18,069 bases of DNA from CAYLSO01 sp964386525 (GTDB lineage: Bacteria > Eisenbacteria > RBG-16-71-46 > DASYSL01), in assembly GCA_964386525.1 (NCBI GenBank), contig CAYLSO010000003.1:1-18069 (forward strand), read 5' to 3'. The notes under the pieces were generated by a model. It was not told where the DNA came from and did not search any database. It saw nothing but the letters and a program-made list of their open reading frames with translations. The position numbers were made by a program, and so were the translations under genes. How positions within the stretch are numbered: position 1 is the first letter of the stretch; the number at the start of each line of letters is the position of its first letter. This document shows positions 1 to 10,366 of this stretch, in pieces.

Positions 1-816
1 CAGGAGGAGCTGGGGCTCGACGTGCTGGTGGACGGCGAGATGTACCGCGGCGACATGGCCACCTACTTCGCCGAGAACACCGACGGCTTCGCCGTCTCCG
101 GCCTGGTGCGCTCCTACGGCAACCGCTACTACCGCAAGCCCATCCTGACCGGCCCGGTGCGCCGCCGCGGGCCGATCACCGTGGAGTGGTGGAAGTGGGC
201 GCAGTCGCTCACGAAGAAGCCGATGAAGGCCATCATCACCGGGCCCTACACGATGATGGACTGGTCGTTCGACGAGCACTACGCCTCCAGGCGCGAGGCG
301 TGCCTCGACCTGGCGCGCGCCCTGCACGAAGAAGTGCGCGACCTGGAGGCCGCCGGAGCCCGCTGGATCCAGATCGACGAGCCGGCGCTGTCGGTGCGGG
401 TGGACGAGCTGGACCTGGCCATCGCGGCGATGGCCATCGTCACCGAGGGGATCCGGGCGCGCACGCTCACGCACATCTGCTACGGCACCTTCGAGCAGAT
501 CTACCCGCGCCTGCTCGACCTGGCGGTGGACGAGTTCGACCTGGCGATGGCCGACACCGGCTTCGCGCTGGTCGACCACTTCGGCAAGCACCCGTTCACG
601 AAGATCTTCGGTCTCGGCGTCTTCGACGTGCACACGCACGTCGTGGAGCCGGTGGCGAGCCTGCGGGCCGGCATCGAGAAGACGCTGCGCTACCTGCCGC
701 CGGAGCGCGTCACCGTCGTGCCCGACTGCGGGCTGAAGACGCGCACCTGGGACGAGGCCAAGGCCAAGCTCGTTCACCTGGTGGCGGCGACCAGGCAGGT
801 GCGCGAAAGCCTCTAA
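1..816 (+). CDS. MetE-like zinc-dependent methyltransferase (core MetE / alkyl-thiol transferase family), 5'-truncated by window edge
   Basis: The visible 271 residues match the C-terminal catalytic barrel of cobalamin-independent methionine synthase, which methylates a zinc-bound thiol (homocysteine in MetE). Seen: an opening GEMYRGDMATYF block, matching the MetE GExERxDMVxYF region; DEPAL (substrate-binding aspartate/glutamate region); HICYG with His158 and Cys160; and VPDCGLKTR with Cys243, numbering from base 1. These supply three of the four zinc ligands. The fourth, Glu665 in E. coli MetE, should lie 22 residues after the first Cys and 61 before the second; both spacings point to residue 182, which is Ala. 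Core MetE proteins lacking the N-terminal half, and epoxyalkane:coenzyme M transferase (HxC...C zinc site, no Glu), are both possible relatives. The true start is outside the window, so single-domain or full-length MetE cannot be decided. The next gene starts 9 nt after the stop. Confidence 0.85.
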   Translation, partial: QEELGLDVLVDGEMYRGDMATYFAENTDGFAVSGLVRSYGNRYYRKPILTGPVRRRGPITVEWWKWAQSLTKKPMKAIITGPYTMMDWSFDEHYASRREACLDLARALHEEVRDLEAAGARWIQIDEPALSVRVDELDLAIAAMAIVTEGIRARTLTHICYGTFEQIYPRLLDLAVDEFDLAMADTGFALVDHFGKHPFTKIFGLGVFDVHTHVVEPVASLRAGIEKTLRYLPPERVTVVPDCGLKTRTWDEAKAKLVHLVAATRQVRESL

Positions 817-820
817 GAGG
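817..820 (+). promoter_or_regulatory. Ribosome binding site of the amidase remnant
   Basis: GAGG directly follows the TAA stop of the MetE-like gene and lies 5 nt before the ATG at 826. This supports the start and suggests the amidase remnant was co-transcribed with the gene before it. Confidence 0.5.
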
Positions 821-825
821 GATCC

Positions 826-1320
826 ATGGCGAGGCCCGGCCGGCGGGAGTTCCTGCGCCGCGCTGCGGCGGCGGGGACGACGGCCGCGGTCGCCGTCCCG
901 GCGCTGGCACGGGCGGCGCTCGGGCAGGGTGGCGAGATCGCGCCCGCGGCTCCCGCCGTGGCGGCGGGAGCATCGCCCCCCGCCTTCGCGCTGGACGAAG
1001 CGACGATCGCCGGCCTGCAGGAGGCCATGTGCGCCGGCCGGGTCACCGCCCGCGAGCTGGCGGAGCTCTACCTCGCGCGGATCGAATCGGTGGACCGCGG
1101 CGCCGCGGGGCTGGGCTCGGTGATCGAGGCCAACCCCGACGCGCTCGGGATCGCCTCCGCGCTCGACGAGGAGCGCCGGGGGAAAGGGCCGCGCGGCCCG
1201 ATGCACGGCATCCCGTACCTGCTCAAGGACAATACCGACACCGCCGACGGCCTGCGCACCAGCGCCGGCTCGCTCGCCCTGGCCGAACACACCGCGCGCG
1301 CCGGCGCCCCGCCCGGTTGA
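826..1320 (+). pseudogene. Truncated Tat-exported amidase (amidase signature family), N-terminal remnant
   Basis: The 164-residue reading frame begins with a twin-arginine signal (Arg6-Arg7, RREFLRR, then an Ala-rich hydrophobic run), so the ancestral product was exported folded. Residues ~55-158 match the start of amidase-signature hydrolases: helical N-terminus, then GPMHGIPYLLKDNTDTAD and TSAGSLAL, with the catalytic Lys134 present. Family members are usually about 450-550 residues and carry a cis-Ser/Ser pair in a Gly-Ser-rich block some 75 residues after that Lys. Here the frame stops after RAGAPPG, just where the next conserved stretch (DA..V..LR..GA...GKTN) should begin, and no other frame downstream to 1463 resumes it. 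It therefore looks like a deletion rather than a simple frameshift. Without the serines it cannot be an active amidase. A very short functional protein is possible but unlikely. Confidence 0.75.
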
Positions 1321-1346
1321 GCCCGGAGCGCGCCCCGGTGTAGGAT
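1317..1346 (+). promoter_or_regulatory. Putative sigma70-type promoter of ppdK
   Basis: TTGAGC (1317-1322) and TAGGAT (1341-1346) are separated by 18 bp, about 120 nt before the ppdK start. The -35 box overlaps the stop codon of the amidase remnant. Boxes of the same kind sit before three other genes in the window, which raises confidence; no experimental support. Confidence 0.45.
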
Positions 1347-1463
1347 GCGCGGGATCTTCGCGACCCCACGCGATTCGCTTCGCAGCCCGCCGGCCTCGCG
1401 CCCCGCGGCCCCCTTCCGAGATTCGGAATCCGCCGCCGGGCGCAGCGCCGTCAAGGAGGACAG

Positions 1464-4331
<2,868 letters not shown>

Positions 4332-4373
4332 CGGCCGGTACGCCATCCGGACCCCGACGGGGCGTCGCGCGCG

Positions 4374-4382
4374 TGCTACAAT
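4374..4382 (+). promoter_or_regulatory. Putative extended -10 promoter before the phosphatidyltransferase gene
   Basis: TGCTACAAT, an extended -10 element (TGn followed by TACAAT), lies in the 200 bp gap after ppdK and is the least GC-rich word there. No convincing -35 box is seen 16-18 bp upstream, as expected for extended -10 promoters. The implied leader before the GTG at 4532 is about 140 nt. Confidence 0.4.
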
Positions 4383-4437
4383 GATGCGCGCGGCGCCCCG
4401 CGGGCTTTCACGCGGACGGCGCCGGCGAGCCGCGGAG

Positions 4438-4490
4438 CACGGGTCGCGGCGGTGGCCAAGCCGTCGATCACGGGTCGCGGCAGCCGTCGA
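4438..4490 (+). repeat. Interrupted direct repeat in the leader of the phosphatidyltransferase gene
   Basis: CACGGGTCGCGGC occurs at 4438-4450 and 4469-4481 (31 bp start to start), and AGCCGTCGA occurs at 4459-4467 and 4482-4490. The repeats lie downstream of the putative promoter and upstream of the ribosome binding site. Chance duplication or an operator-like site are both possible. Confidence 0.6.
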
Positions 4491-4531
4491 ATCCACACCC
4501 CACGCCGGGTCCGCCGGAGGGGGCAGCGCGC

Positions 4532-5449
4532 GTGTTCATCGAGGAGTACCTGCAGGACCTCCGCCGGGAACGCTACCGCCCCGCCGCGGTCGGGCGGTAC
4601 GTCGCGCGCGCCTGGCAGCGCGGCCGCGTGGACGTGGCCCGCAGTCCCGAGGCGGCGCGCTCCATCGTGGTGCTGGGTCTGGCGCTCTTCGGCCTGGCCT
4701 TCATCGGCTCGGTGGCGGTCGCCCTCGGCGCCGGCCTGGTCGAAGCCCGGCGCATCCTCCTGTGGACCGGCCTGTGGCTGATCCCGCTCACCGGCTGCCT
4801 GCTCCTGCACGTCGGCCTGCTGCGCGACCGCCAAGGCTACGCCCTCTCGTCGGTGAACCTGCCCACCGCCGTGACCGCCGTGCGCCTGGCGAGCGTGCCG
4901 GCCATGGCGCTGCTGCTCGTCCACCATCACTGGAAGGCGGCCTTCTGGGTGGTCATCGCCGCCATGCTGAGCGACGTGGTGGACGGCTGGCTGGCGCGGC
5001 GGCTGAACCAGGAGACGCAACTGGGCGTGGTGATCGATCCGGTGACCGACATCTTCTTCCACCTGACGCTCTTCGTGTCGCTGTGGGGGGCGGGGCTCCT
5101 GGCCGGGTGGGTGGCCGCGCTGGCGGCCGTGCGCTACGGCGGGCTCCTGCTCGGCAGCTTCTACCTGTACGTGGCGCACGGGCCGGTGCGCATCAACTCG
5201 ACCCTGCCCGGCAAGATCAGCGGCTTCGTGATGAGCGTGATGGTGGGCTTCCTGCTGCTGGGCGCCTCGTACGGCGCCGGGACCCTGGGCCCCGTGCTGC
5301 TGCCGCTAACCCAGGACGCCGTCGGCGTGCTGCTGGCCGGCGGCGTGGTGCACGGCGCCATCATGGGCTGGTACAACCTCCGGCACGCGCACGCCGAGGC
5401 GGAGGCCCAGCGCAAGGTGATCCGCGGCGTGCGCTTCGGAGACCGCTAG
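4532..5449 (+). CDS. CDP-alcohol phosphatidyltransferase family membrane protein
   Basis: Integral inner-membrane enzyme of phospholipid synthesis: it transfers a phosphatidyl (or similar) group from a CDP-alcohol to a second alcohol, as PgsA does with glycerol 3-phosphate. The diagnostic motif DxxDGxxARx8GxxxDxxxD is complete: Asp148, Asp151, Gly152, Ala155-Arg156, Gly165, Asp169, Asp173 (numbering from the GTG). Several hydrophobic segments flank it. The 305 residues exceed the ~180-210 of a minimal PgsA because about 105 N-terminal residues precede the catalytic part: a basic, Arg-rich soluble head (1-42) and two predicted membrane spans (~45-68 and ~76-96). The GTG start is supported by GGAGGGG at 4515-4521. 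The acceptor alcohol cannot be read from sequence. A DUF4388 gene follows 10 nt after the stop, so the two are probably one operon. Confidence 0.9.
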   Translation: MFIEEYLQDLRRERYRPAAVGRYVARAWQRGRVDVARSPEAARSIVVLGLALFGLAFIGSVAVALGAGLVEARRILLWTGLWLIPLTGCLLLHVGLLRDRQGYALSSVNLPTAVTAVRLASVPAMALLLVHHHWKAAFWVVIAAMLSDVVDGWLARRLNQETQLGVVIDPVTDIFFHLTLFVSLWGAGLLAGWVAALAAVRYGGLLLGSFYLYVAHGPVRINSTLPGKISGFVMSVMVGFLLLGASYGAGTLGPVLLPLTQDAVGVLLAGGVVHGAIMGWYNLRHAHAEAEAQRKVIRGVRFGDR

Positions 5450-5459
5450 AGGTGCGGCC

Positions 5460-6119
5460 GTGATCCCCGGAGAGCCCGCCCGCCGGCCGCGGCCCGACTC
5501 CGGGCCGCCGGGCTCGCACGCCCCGGCGCCCGCTCCCGGCTCCGCCGCCGCTGCGTCCGCGCCGGCCCTCGAGGGCGACCTCGCCGTCTTCCCGACCACC
5601 GACCTCTTCCAGTTCTTCGCCCTGCTCGGCCTCTCCGGCACGCTCGAGGTCTTGCGCGACGGGCCGCCGGAGCCCGAGCGCGTGCGCCTGCGGCTGCGCG
5701 GCGGCCGCCTGGTCGAGGCCGAGACGACGGGGCCGCGGCCGTACCTGGGCGAGCTGCTGGTGCGCCGTTACGGCGTGTCCATCGAGGCGGTGATCGACGG
5801 CCTGCAGCGGCAGAGCGCGGTCCGGCGGGGCGGCGCGGCGGGGCCGCGCCTCGGCCAGATGCTGCTCGAGCGCCGGCAGCTCACGGCCGACGTGCTGCGC
5901 CGCGCCCTCGACGACGCCGTCGCGCGCGTGGCGGGGCCGGTGCTGCTGTGGGAGGCGGGCAGCTTCGCGTTCTGGCCCGATCCCTCGCCGATGGTCCCGC
6001 AGGCCATGTCGGGCCACGAGTTCGCGCCCCGCGCCGCCGCGGCCGACCCGTGCGAGCCCGAGGTGAGCCTCGAGGAGCTGGTGCTGCGGCGCTGGAATGC
6101 GGGGGAGGGCGGGGGATGA
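5460..6119 (+). CDS. DUF4388 domain protein
   Basis: 219 residues with no signal peptide or membrane span. Residues 1-36 are a Pro/Ala-rich disordered leader. Residues ~37-90 fit DUF4388 (PatA N-terminal-like): a LEGDLAVFPTTDLFQFFALLGLSGTLEV-type start, then a basic stretch and GGRLVEAE. Two related helical units follow, LGELLVRRYGVSIEAVIDGL (97-116) and LGQMLLERRQLTADVLRRAL (131-150), resembling the repeated helical module often found after DUF4388 and at the N-terminus of GspE-type ATPases. It ends with GSFAFWPD and an acidic tail. In other bacteria such proteins are linked to response regulators, gliding or pilus regulation; the function here is unknown. The GTG start has AGAGGTG just upstream, overlapping the stop of the phosphatidyltransferase gene, which suggests translational coupling. 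Confidence 0.8.
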   Translation: MIPGEPARRPRPDSGPPGSHAPAPAPGSAAAASAPALEGDLAVFPTTDLFQFFALLGLSGTLEVLRDGPPEPERVRLRLRGGRLVEAETTGPRPYLGELLVRRYGVSIEAVIDGLQRQSAVRRGGAAGPRLGQMLLERRQLTADVLRRALDDAVARVAGPVLLWEAGSFAFWPDPSPMVPQAMSGHEFAPRAAAADPCEPEVSLEELVLRRWNAGEGGG

Positions 6120-6159
6120 TCAGCCGACGCAAACCGTGCTTCCCGGCGGCGACTATTCC

Positions 6160-6189
6160 TTGAAGCGGACGGCGGGGAGTGTCTAGACT
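6160..6189 (+). promoter_or_regulatory. Putative sigma70-type promoter of the VWA gene
   Basis: TTGAAG (6160-6165) and TAGACT (6184-6189) are spaced by 18 bp within the 127 bp gap, giving a leader of about 50 nt to the GTG at 6247. Same layout as the boxes before ppdK. Confidence 0.45.
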
Positions 6190-6246
6190 CAGGCTCACGA
6201 GCCCGCCGAAGCTCCCCACACCCGCCCCCCAAAGACCGCCCATCGC

Positions 6247-8436
6247 GTGAACTTCTCTCTCTCCCCCGGCAGCATCCCCTGGCTTGCGCTGGCACTGCTG
6301 CTGGCGCTGGCGCTGGCCGTGTGGGCTTACCGCTTTGCGCTGCCGCCCCTGGCGCCGGGGACGCGCCGCCTGCTCTCCGCTCTGCGCGGGCTCGGGCTGG
6401 CGGTCCTGCTCCTGCTGCTGGCGCGGCCGCTGCTCTCGCTCGTCGAGCGTCCCGGGCGGCCCGAAGTGCTGGTGCTCGAGGACCGCTCCCTGTCCATGAA
6501 CCTGCCGGCGGGGGAGGGCACAGGGCAGGGCGCGCCCGCCGCCCAGACCCGCGCGCAGGTCGCCGAGCGCGCCGCCGCCGAGCTGGCGCGCCGCCTGGGT
6601 GGGCGTTTCCGCGTGCGCCGCTGGCAGTTCGCCGCGCGCGCCTTCGAGGCGGGCAGCGATTCGGCAGGCCGGCTCGACCGCGCCTCCACCGCCCTCGGCG
6701 ACGCCATCGCCGCGGCGGGGGATCTGCCGGCGGTGGCGGCCGTCGTGGTGGTGACCGACGGCGTGGCCAACCGCGGCCGCGACCCGGTGCAGGCGGCGCG
6801 CGAGCTGGGGCGGCCGGTCTCGGCGGTGGCCGTGGGCAAGACGCGGGGCTGGGACGCCGGGGTCGAAGAGGTGGCGGTCAATCCCACGGCGCGCGCCGGG
6901 CAGCCCACGCCCATGGAGGTGCGCCTGCGCCACACGGGCCCCGAGCCGCGGCGTGCGCGCCTCACCGTCTCCGACGGCGACCGGGTCCTGGCCGAGAAGG
7001 CGGTGACGCTCGCCGCGGGCGGTGCCGAGACCGTCGAGGAAGTGAGCTTCGTGCCGCGGCGGACCGGCCTGGCCTACTACCGCGTGCGGCTGGACGCCGG
7101 GCCGGGAGAGGTCACCGGCGTGAACAACCGCCGTGCCGCCGTGCAGACCGTGATGCCCGACCGGCTGCGTGTGCTGGTGCTGACGGCGGGTCTCAACTGG
7201 GACTGGACGTGGCTCAAGCGCACCCTCGATGCCGACTCCTCGTGGGCCGCCGAGTACGCGCTGGTGCGCGACGGGCAGGCCGCGCCCGTGCCGGGAGTGC
7301 GTCAGGCCCCGGACCTCGCCGGCGGCGCGAATCTGGCGCGCTACGCGGTGGTCGTGGTGCAAGGGCTGTCGGGGGCGGACGCGCGCTCGCCGCTGGGCCG
7401 GCGGCTCGCCGAGTACGCGCAGGGCGGCGGCGGGCTGGCCCTGTGGAGCGGCGAGGGCGCGGGCGGGTCGTCACTGGCCGCGCTGCGCGGCACCGAGCTG
7501 GGGCGCGCGGCGGCGATCGACCTGGCGGGCGGGCCGCCGTCGCAGGAGCTCACGCCCGAGCTGCCGCCGGGCGAGCCGCACGACATCGCGCGCATCGACG
7601 ACGACCCGGTGACGGCGCGCCGCCTCTTCGCGGGCTTCGCCCCGCTGTCCGGCGTGGCCCCGCTGGCCACGCGCGCCGGCGATCAGCTCGTCCTCGAGGC
7701 GGCCGGCAGCCCCACGCCGCTGCTGCTCCTGCGGCGCACCGGCCGCGGCCGCGCGCTGCTCGTCAACGGCAGCGGGCTGTGGCGGTGGGGACTGTCGGGC
7801 GCGGGAGCGGCGGGCGCCGACCGCTATGCGCGGCTCTGGGGCGCCGCCCTGCGCGCCCTGGCCGAGCCGGCGCAGAGCGAGCCCCTGCGCGTCGCCGCCG
7901 AGCGGCCGCTGTTCGCCGAGGGCGAGCCGGTGGCGGTGAGCGCCTCGCTCCTGGACGCGGGCTTCCAGCCGGTGGACGGCGCCGCCGTCGAAGTGCGCCT
8001 CGAAGCGGTCGGCGGCCTCGAGGGCAGCCCGACGCCGCGGGCTCCCGGCGGCGCCTTGCGCCTGGCGGCGCAGGGCGGCGGCAGCTATGCGGGGCGCTGG
8101 CCGCCGCTGGCGCCGGGGCGCTATCGCGTCGTGGCCGCCGCGCGCGGGCGCGTGAGCGCCACGGCCACCTCGGAGTTCGTGGTCGACGCCTGGAGCCCCG
8201 AGTATCAGTCCGTGGAGCCCGACCGCCGCACGCTCGAGCGGGCGGCGGGGGTGAGCGGCGGGCAGGTGGTGACGCCGGCGCGTCTCGGCGAACTGGCGCG
8301 CCGGGTGGCGGCCCGGGCCGCCACCGCGGGCCGCGTGCGCGAGCGCCGCCTGTGGGAAGATCCGCTGGCCTACGCCGCGCTCGTGGCCCTGCTCTCGGGA
8401 GAGTGGTTCCTGCGCCGCCGGCGCGGGCTGCCGTGA
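6247..8436 (+). CDS. Membrane-anchored VWA-domain protein with glutamine-amidotransferase-like fold (BatA-like)
   Basis: 729 residues. Two N-terminal membrane spans (~10-30 and ~44-63) are followed by a VWA domain with an intact MIDAS metal site: DRSLS at 79-83, Thr148 in STALGD and Asp171 in TDG. Next comes a beta-rich segment (~210-300), then a Rossmann-like part (~305-520) beginning RLRVLVLTAG and containing YAVVVVQGLSG; it resembles the class I glutamine amidotransferase fold but lacks a nucleophilic Cys, so it is probably not catalytic. An Ig-like region (~550-655) and a last hydrophobic stretch (~706-722) ending in RRRR complete it. Related proteins occur beside MoxR ATPase, DUF58 and BatA genes and are thought to act in envelope assembly or stress; none of those partners is in this window. 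The start is a GTG without a visible Shine-Dalgarno, chosen because the first span follows at once. Confidence 0.75.
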   Translation: MNFSLSPGSIPWLALALLLALALAVWAYRFALPPLAPGTRRLLSALRGLGLAVLLLLLARPLLSLVERPGRPEVLVLEDRSLSMNLPAGEGTGQGAPAAQTRAQVAERAAAELARRLGGRFRVRRWQFAARAFEAGSDSAGRLDRASTALGDAIAAAGDLPAVAAVVVVTDGVANRGRDPVQAARELGRPVSAVAVGKTRGWDAGVEEVAVNPTARAGQPTPMEVRLRHTGPEPRRARLTVSDGDRVLAEKAVTLAAGGAETVEEVSFVPRRTGLAYYRVRLDAGPGEVTGVNNRRAAVQTVMPDRLRVLVLTAGLNWDWTWLKRTLDADSSWAAEYALVRDGQAAPVPGVRQAPDLAGGANLARYAVVVVQGLSGADARSPLGRRLAEYAQGGGGLALWSGEGAGGSSLAALRGTELGRAAAIDLAGGPPSQELTPELPPGEPHDIARIDDDPVTARRLFAGFAPLSGVAPLATRAGDQLVLEAAGSPTPLLLLRRTGRGRALLVNGSGLWRWGLSGAGAAGADRYARLWGAALRALAEPAQSEPLRVAAERPLFAEGEPVAVSASLLDAGFQPVDGAAVEVRLEAVGGLEGSPTPRAPGGALRLAAQGGGSYAGRWPPLAPGRYRVVAAARGRVSATATSEFVVDAWSPEYQSVEPDRRTLERAAGVSGGQVVTPARLGELARRVAARAATAGRVRERRLWEDPLAYAALVALLSGEWFLRRRRGLP

Positions 8437-8514
8437 AGGTGACGATCCTTATCGCATAGCCCCGCGATCTGCCGTAGCCCCCGCGCTCGCAGCGCCGCCT
8501 CCGCGCCCCCGTCG

Positions 8515-8554
8515 CGCTGCCCCCGGTTCACCGTCCCCCGAACGCTGCCCCCGG
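8515..8554 (+). repeat. 12-bp direct repeat and CCCCCGGGGG palindrome over the ribosome binding site
   Basis: CGCTGCCCCCGG occurs at 8515-8526 and 8543-8554. The second copy runs into the palindrome at 8548-8557, which contains most of the GGGGGAG ribosome binding site of the next gene (8553-8559). Pairing there could hide the site. The remaining 130 bp gap shows no clear promoter. Confidence 0.5.
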
Positions 8555-8566
8555 GGGAGTCCTGCC

Positions 8567-10366
8567 GTGATCCTCCATGCCACCACCGCAGGCGCACTCG
8601 CCTGCGCCGCGATCGTCTTGTCGTCCATCGTTTGCCCGCCGCTGCCGGCCCGCGCCCAGGCGGCGGCCGGTCCGCCCCCCGTCCTGCTCAACGAGATCTA
8701 CTACGACCACCCCGGCGCCGACGGCGGTTACGAGTTCCTCGAGCTGTTCAACACGGCCGACGCTGCCGTTTCCCTCGCCGGCTACAGCCTCCAGGCTGGC
8801 GACGGCGCGGGGCCGGCGCGCTGGCGCACGGTGTGGCAGGGCCAGACCGGCGACGCCGTCGCGGCCCGCGCCCGCTTCACGCTGGGCGAATCACTGGTCT
8901 CGCCGCCGCCCGACCGCGTGCTCGATCTCGGCCTCGAGAACGGCCCCGACGCCCTGCGCCTGACCGCCCCCGACGGCCGCGCCGACGTCGTCGGCTACGG
9001 CGCGCTGACCTACACGGAGTACTTCGCGGGCGATCCCGCGCCCGACGTGGCGGCGGGCTTCTCGCTCGCCCGCTCGAGCGACGGCGCGTTCACCGGCGAC
9101 AACAGCCGCGACTTCCTCACGCTGAGCCCACCGACGCCGGGGGCGGCCAACCGGCCCGAGCGCGACGCCGAACTGGTGGCCGGCACGCCACTGGTGGAGC
9201 CGGAGCTCGTCGAGCCGGGCGAGCCGGTGGCGGTGCGCGCGCAGCTGGTGAACCGCGGTGTCGGCCCGCTCGCCGCCCGGGAGATCCGCCTCCTGCTGTG
9301 GAGCGCCCCCGCCACACCGCTGCCGCCGGCGGCCGGGGCGGAAGAGGAGAACCCCGACGGGGTGCTGAGCGCCGACAGCCTGGTGGCGGAGGTGCTGCCC
9401 GTCGATCCGCTCGAGCCCGGCGACTCGCTCGCCGTGGGCTTCACCTGGGCAGCGCCCGCCGCCGGCGCCTACCGGCTCGCCGCCACGGCGCGCATCGAGG
9501 ACGACGGCGTGGACGGCAACGACCGCCTCGAGGCGTTCGTGCGCGCCGGCTGCGGCCCGCTGGTGATCAGCGAGGTGCTCTACGCGCCGCTGCCCGGCGA
9601 GCCCGAGTGGGTCGAGGTGCGCGCCCACGGGGGTGGACCCGTGGACCTGCGGCGCTTCCGGCTGGCCGACGCGACCGGCCGGGCGGGCGCCCCGCAGGCC
9701 TCCGGCCTGGCCGCGCTCCTCGAGCCCGACAGCCTTGCGCTGCTCACCGAGGACGCCGCCGCGCTGCGCGCCCTGCGGCCCGGACTCGACGCGTTCCGCG
9801 TGCTCACGGTCTCGCCGTGGCCGGCGCTCAATAACTCCGCATCGGGAGAGGGCGCGAGCGCCGACCGCGTGACCCTGCGCGACGATCGCGGCCTGGTGTC
9901 GGATGCCATGTCGTATGAGGGCGGCGCGCCGAGCGGCTACAGCGTCGAGCGGCGCGACCCGGAGCGGCCCGGCCGCGACGCGCAGAACTGGGGCCTGAGT
10001 GCCTTGGCCGGCGGCACGCCGCTGGCCGCGAACTCGGTCCTCGCCGTATCCATGGGCGAAGCCGGGCTCGTCCTCTCCCCGCGCATCTGGCGGCGCGGGG
10101 GCGCCGGCCCGCCGCGGCTCAGCATTGTCTACCGGCTCGCCTGGGAGCGCGCGGTGGTGCGCCTGACGGTGATCGACGCGCGCGGCCGCGAGCGCGCCCG
10201 TCTGCACGACGGGCCCTCGGCCGCCGCCGCCGCCCTCGAGTGGGACGGCAAGGCGGCCGACGGCAGCGACCTCGCCCCGGGCGCCTACGCGCTGGCGCTC
10301 GACGCCCGCCCCGCCGCCGGCGGCGCGCGCCTGCGGCTCACCCGGCCCCTGGTCGTGGAGCCATGA
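8567..10366 (+). CDS. Secreted protein with two lamin tail domains and an FlgD-like C-terminal domain
   Basis: 599 residues. A Sec signal peptide (~1-31, hydrophobic core ALACAAIVLSS, cut near ARA/QA) exports it. The first lamin tail domain starts at VLLNEIYYDHPG (~39) and includes GGYEFLELFN and LAGYSL. A CARDB/Ig-like segment (~198-325; LVNRGVGPL) links it to a second lamin tail domain beginning PLVISEVLYAPLPGEPEWVEV (~331). The final ~95 residues carry LEWDGKAADGSDLAPGAYAL, the hallmark of FlgD-like Ig domains found at the C-termini of exported proteins of FCB-group bacteria. LTDs are non-enzymatic beta-sandwiches seen on secreted and surface proteins, often with nucleases or phosphatases; no catalytic domain is seen here. 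The GTG start is supported by GGGGGAG at 8553-8559. Its TGA overlaps the ATG of the next gene, so the pair is translationally coupled. The role is probably surface structure or adhesion, by inference. Confidence 0.8.
   Translation: MILHATTAGALACAAIVLSSIVCPPLPARAQAAAGPPPVLLNEIYYDHPGADGGYEFLELFNTADAAVSLAGYSLQAGDGAGPARWRTVWQGQTGDAVAARARFTLGESLVSPPPDRVLDLGLENGPDALRLTAPDGRADVVGYGALTYTEYFAGDPAPDVAAGFSLARSSDGAFTGDNSRDFLTLSPPTPGAANRPERDAELVAGTPLVEPELVEPGEPVAVRAQLVNRGVGPLAAREIRLLLWSAPATPLPPAAGAEEENPDGVLSADSLVAEVLPVDPLEPGDSLAVGFTWAAPAAGAYRLAATARIEDDGVDGNDRLEAFVRAGCGPLVISEVLYAPLPGEPEWVEVRAHGGGPVDLRRFRLADATGRAGAPQASGLAALLEPDSLALLTEDAAALRALRPGLDAFRVLTVSPWPALNNSASGEGASADRVTLRDDRGLVSDAMSYEGGAPSGYSVERRDPERPGRDAQNWGLSALAGGTPLAANSVLAVSMGEAGLVLSPRIWRRGGAGPPRLSIVYRLAWERAVVRLTVIDARGRERARLHDGPSAAAAALEWDGKAADGSDLAPGAYALALDARPAAGGARLRLTRPLVVEP

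Noticed and set aside
4352..4362. CCCC-GAC-GGGG hairpin after ppdK as a terminator
   Set aside because: Only 4 bp, loop of 3 and no T-run; it also lies next to the putative promoter of the next gene.
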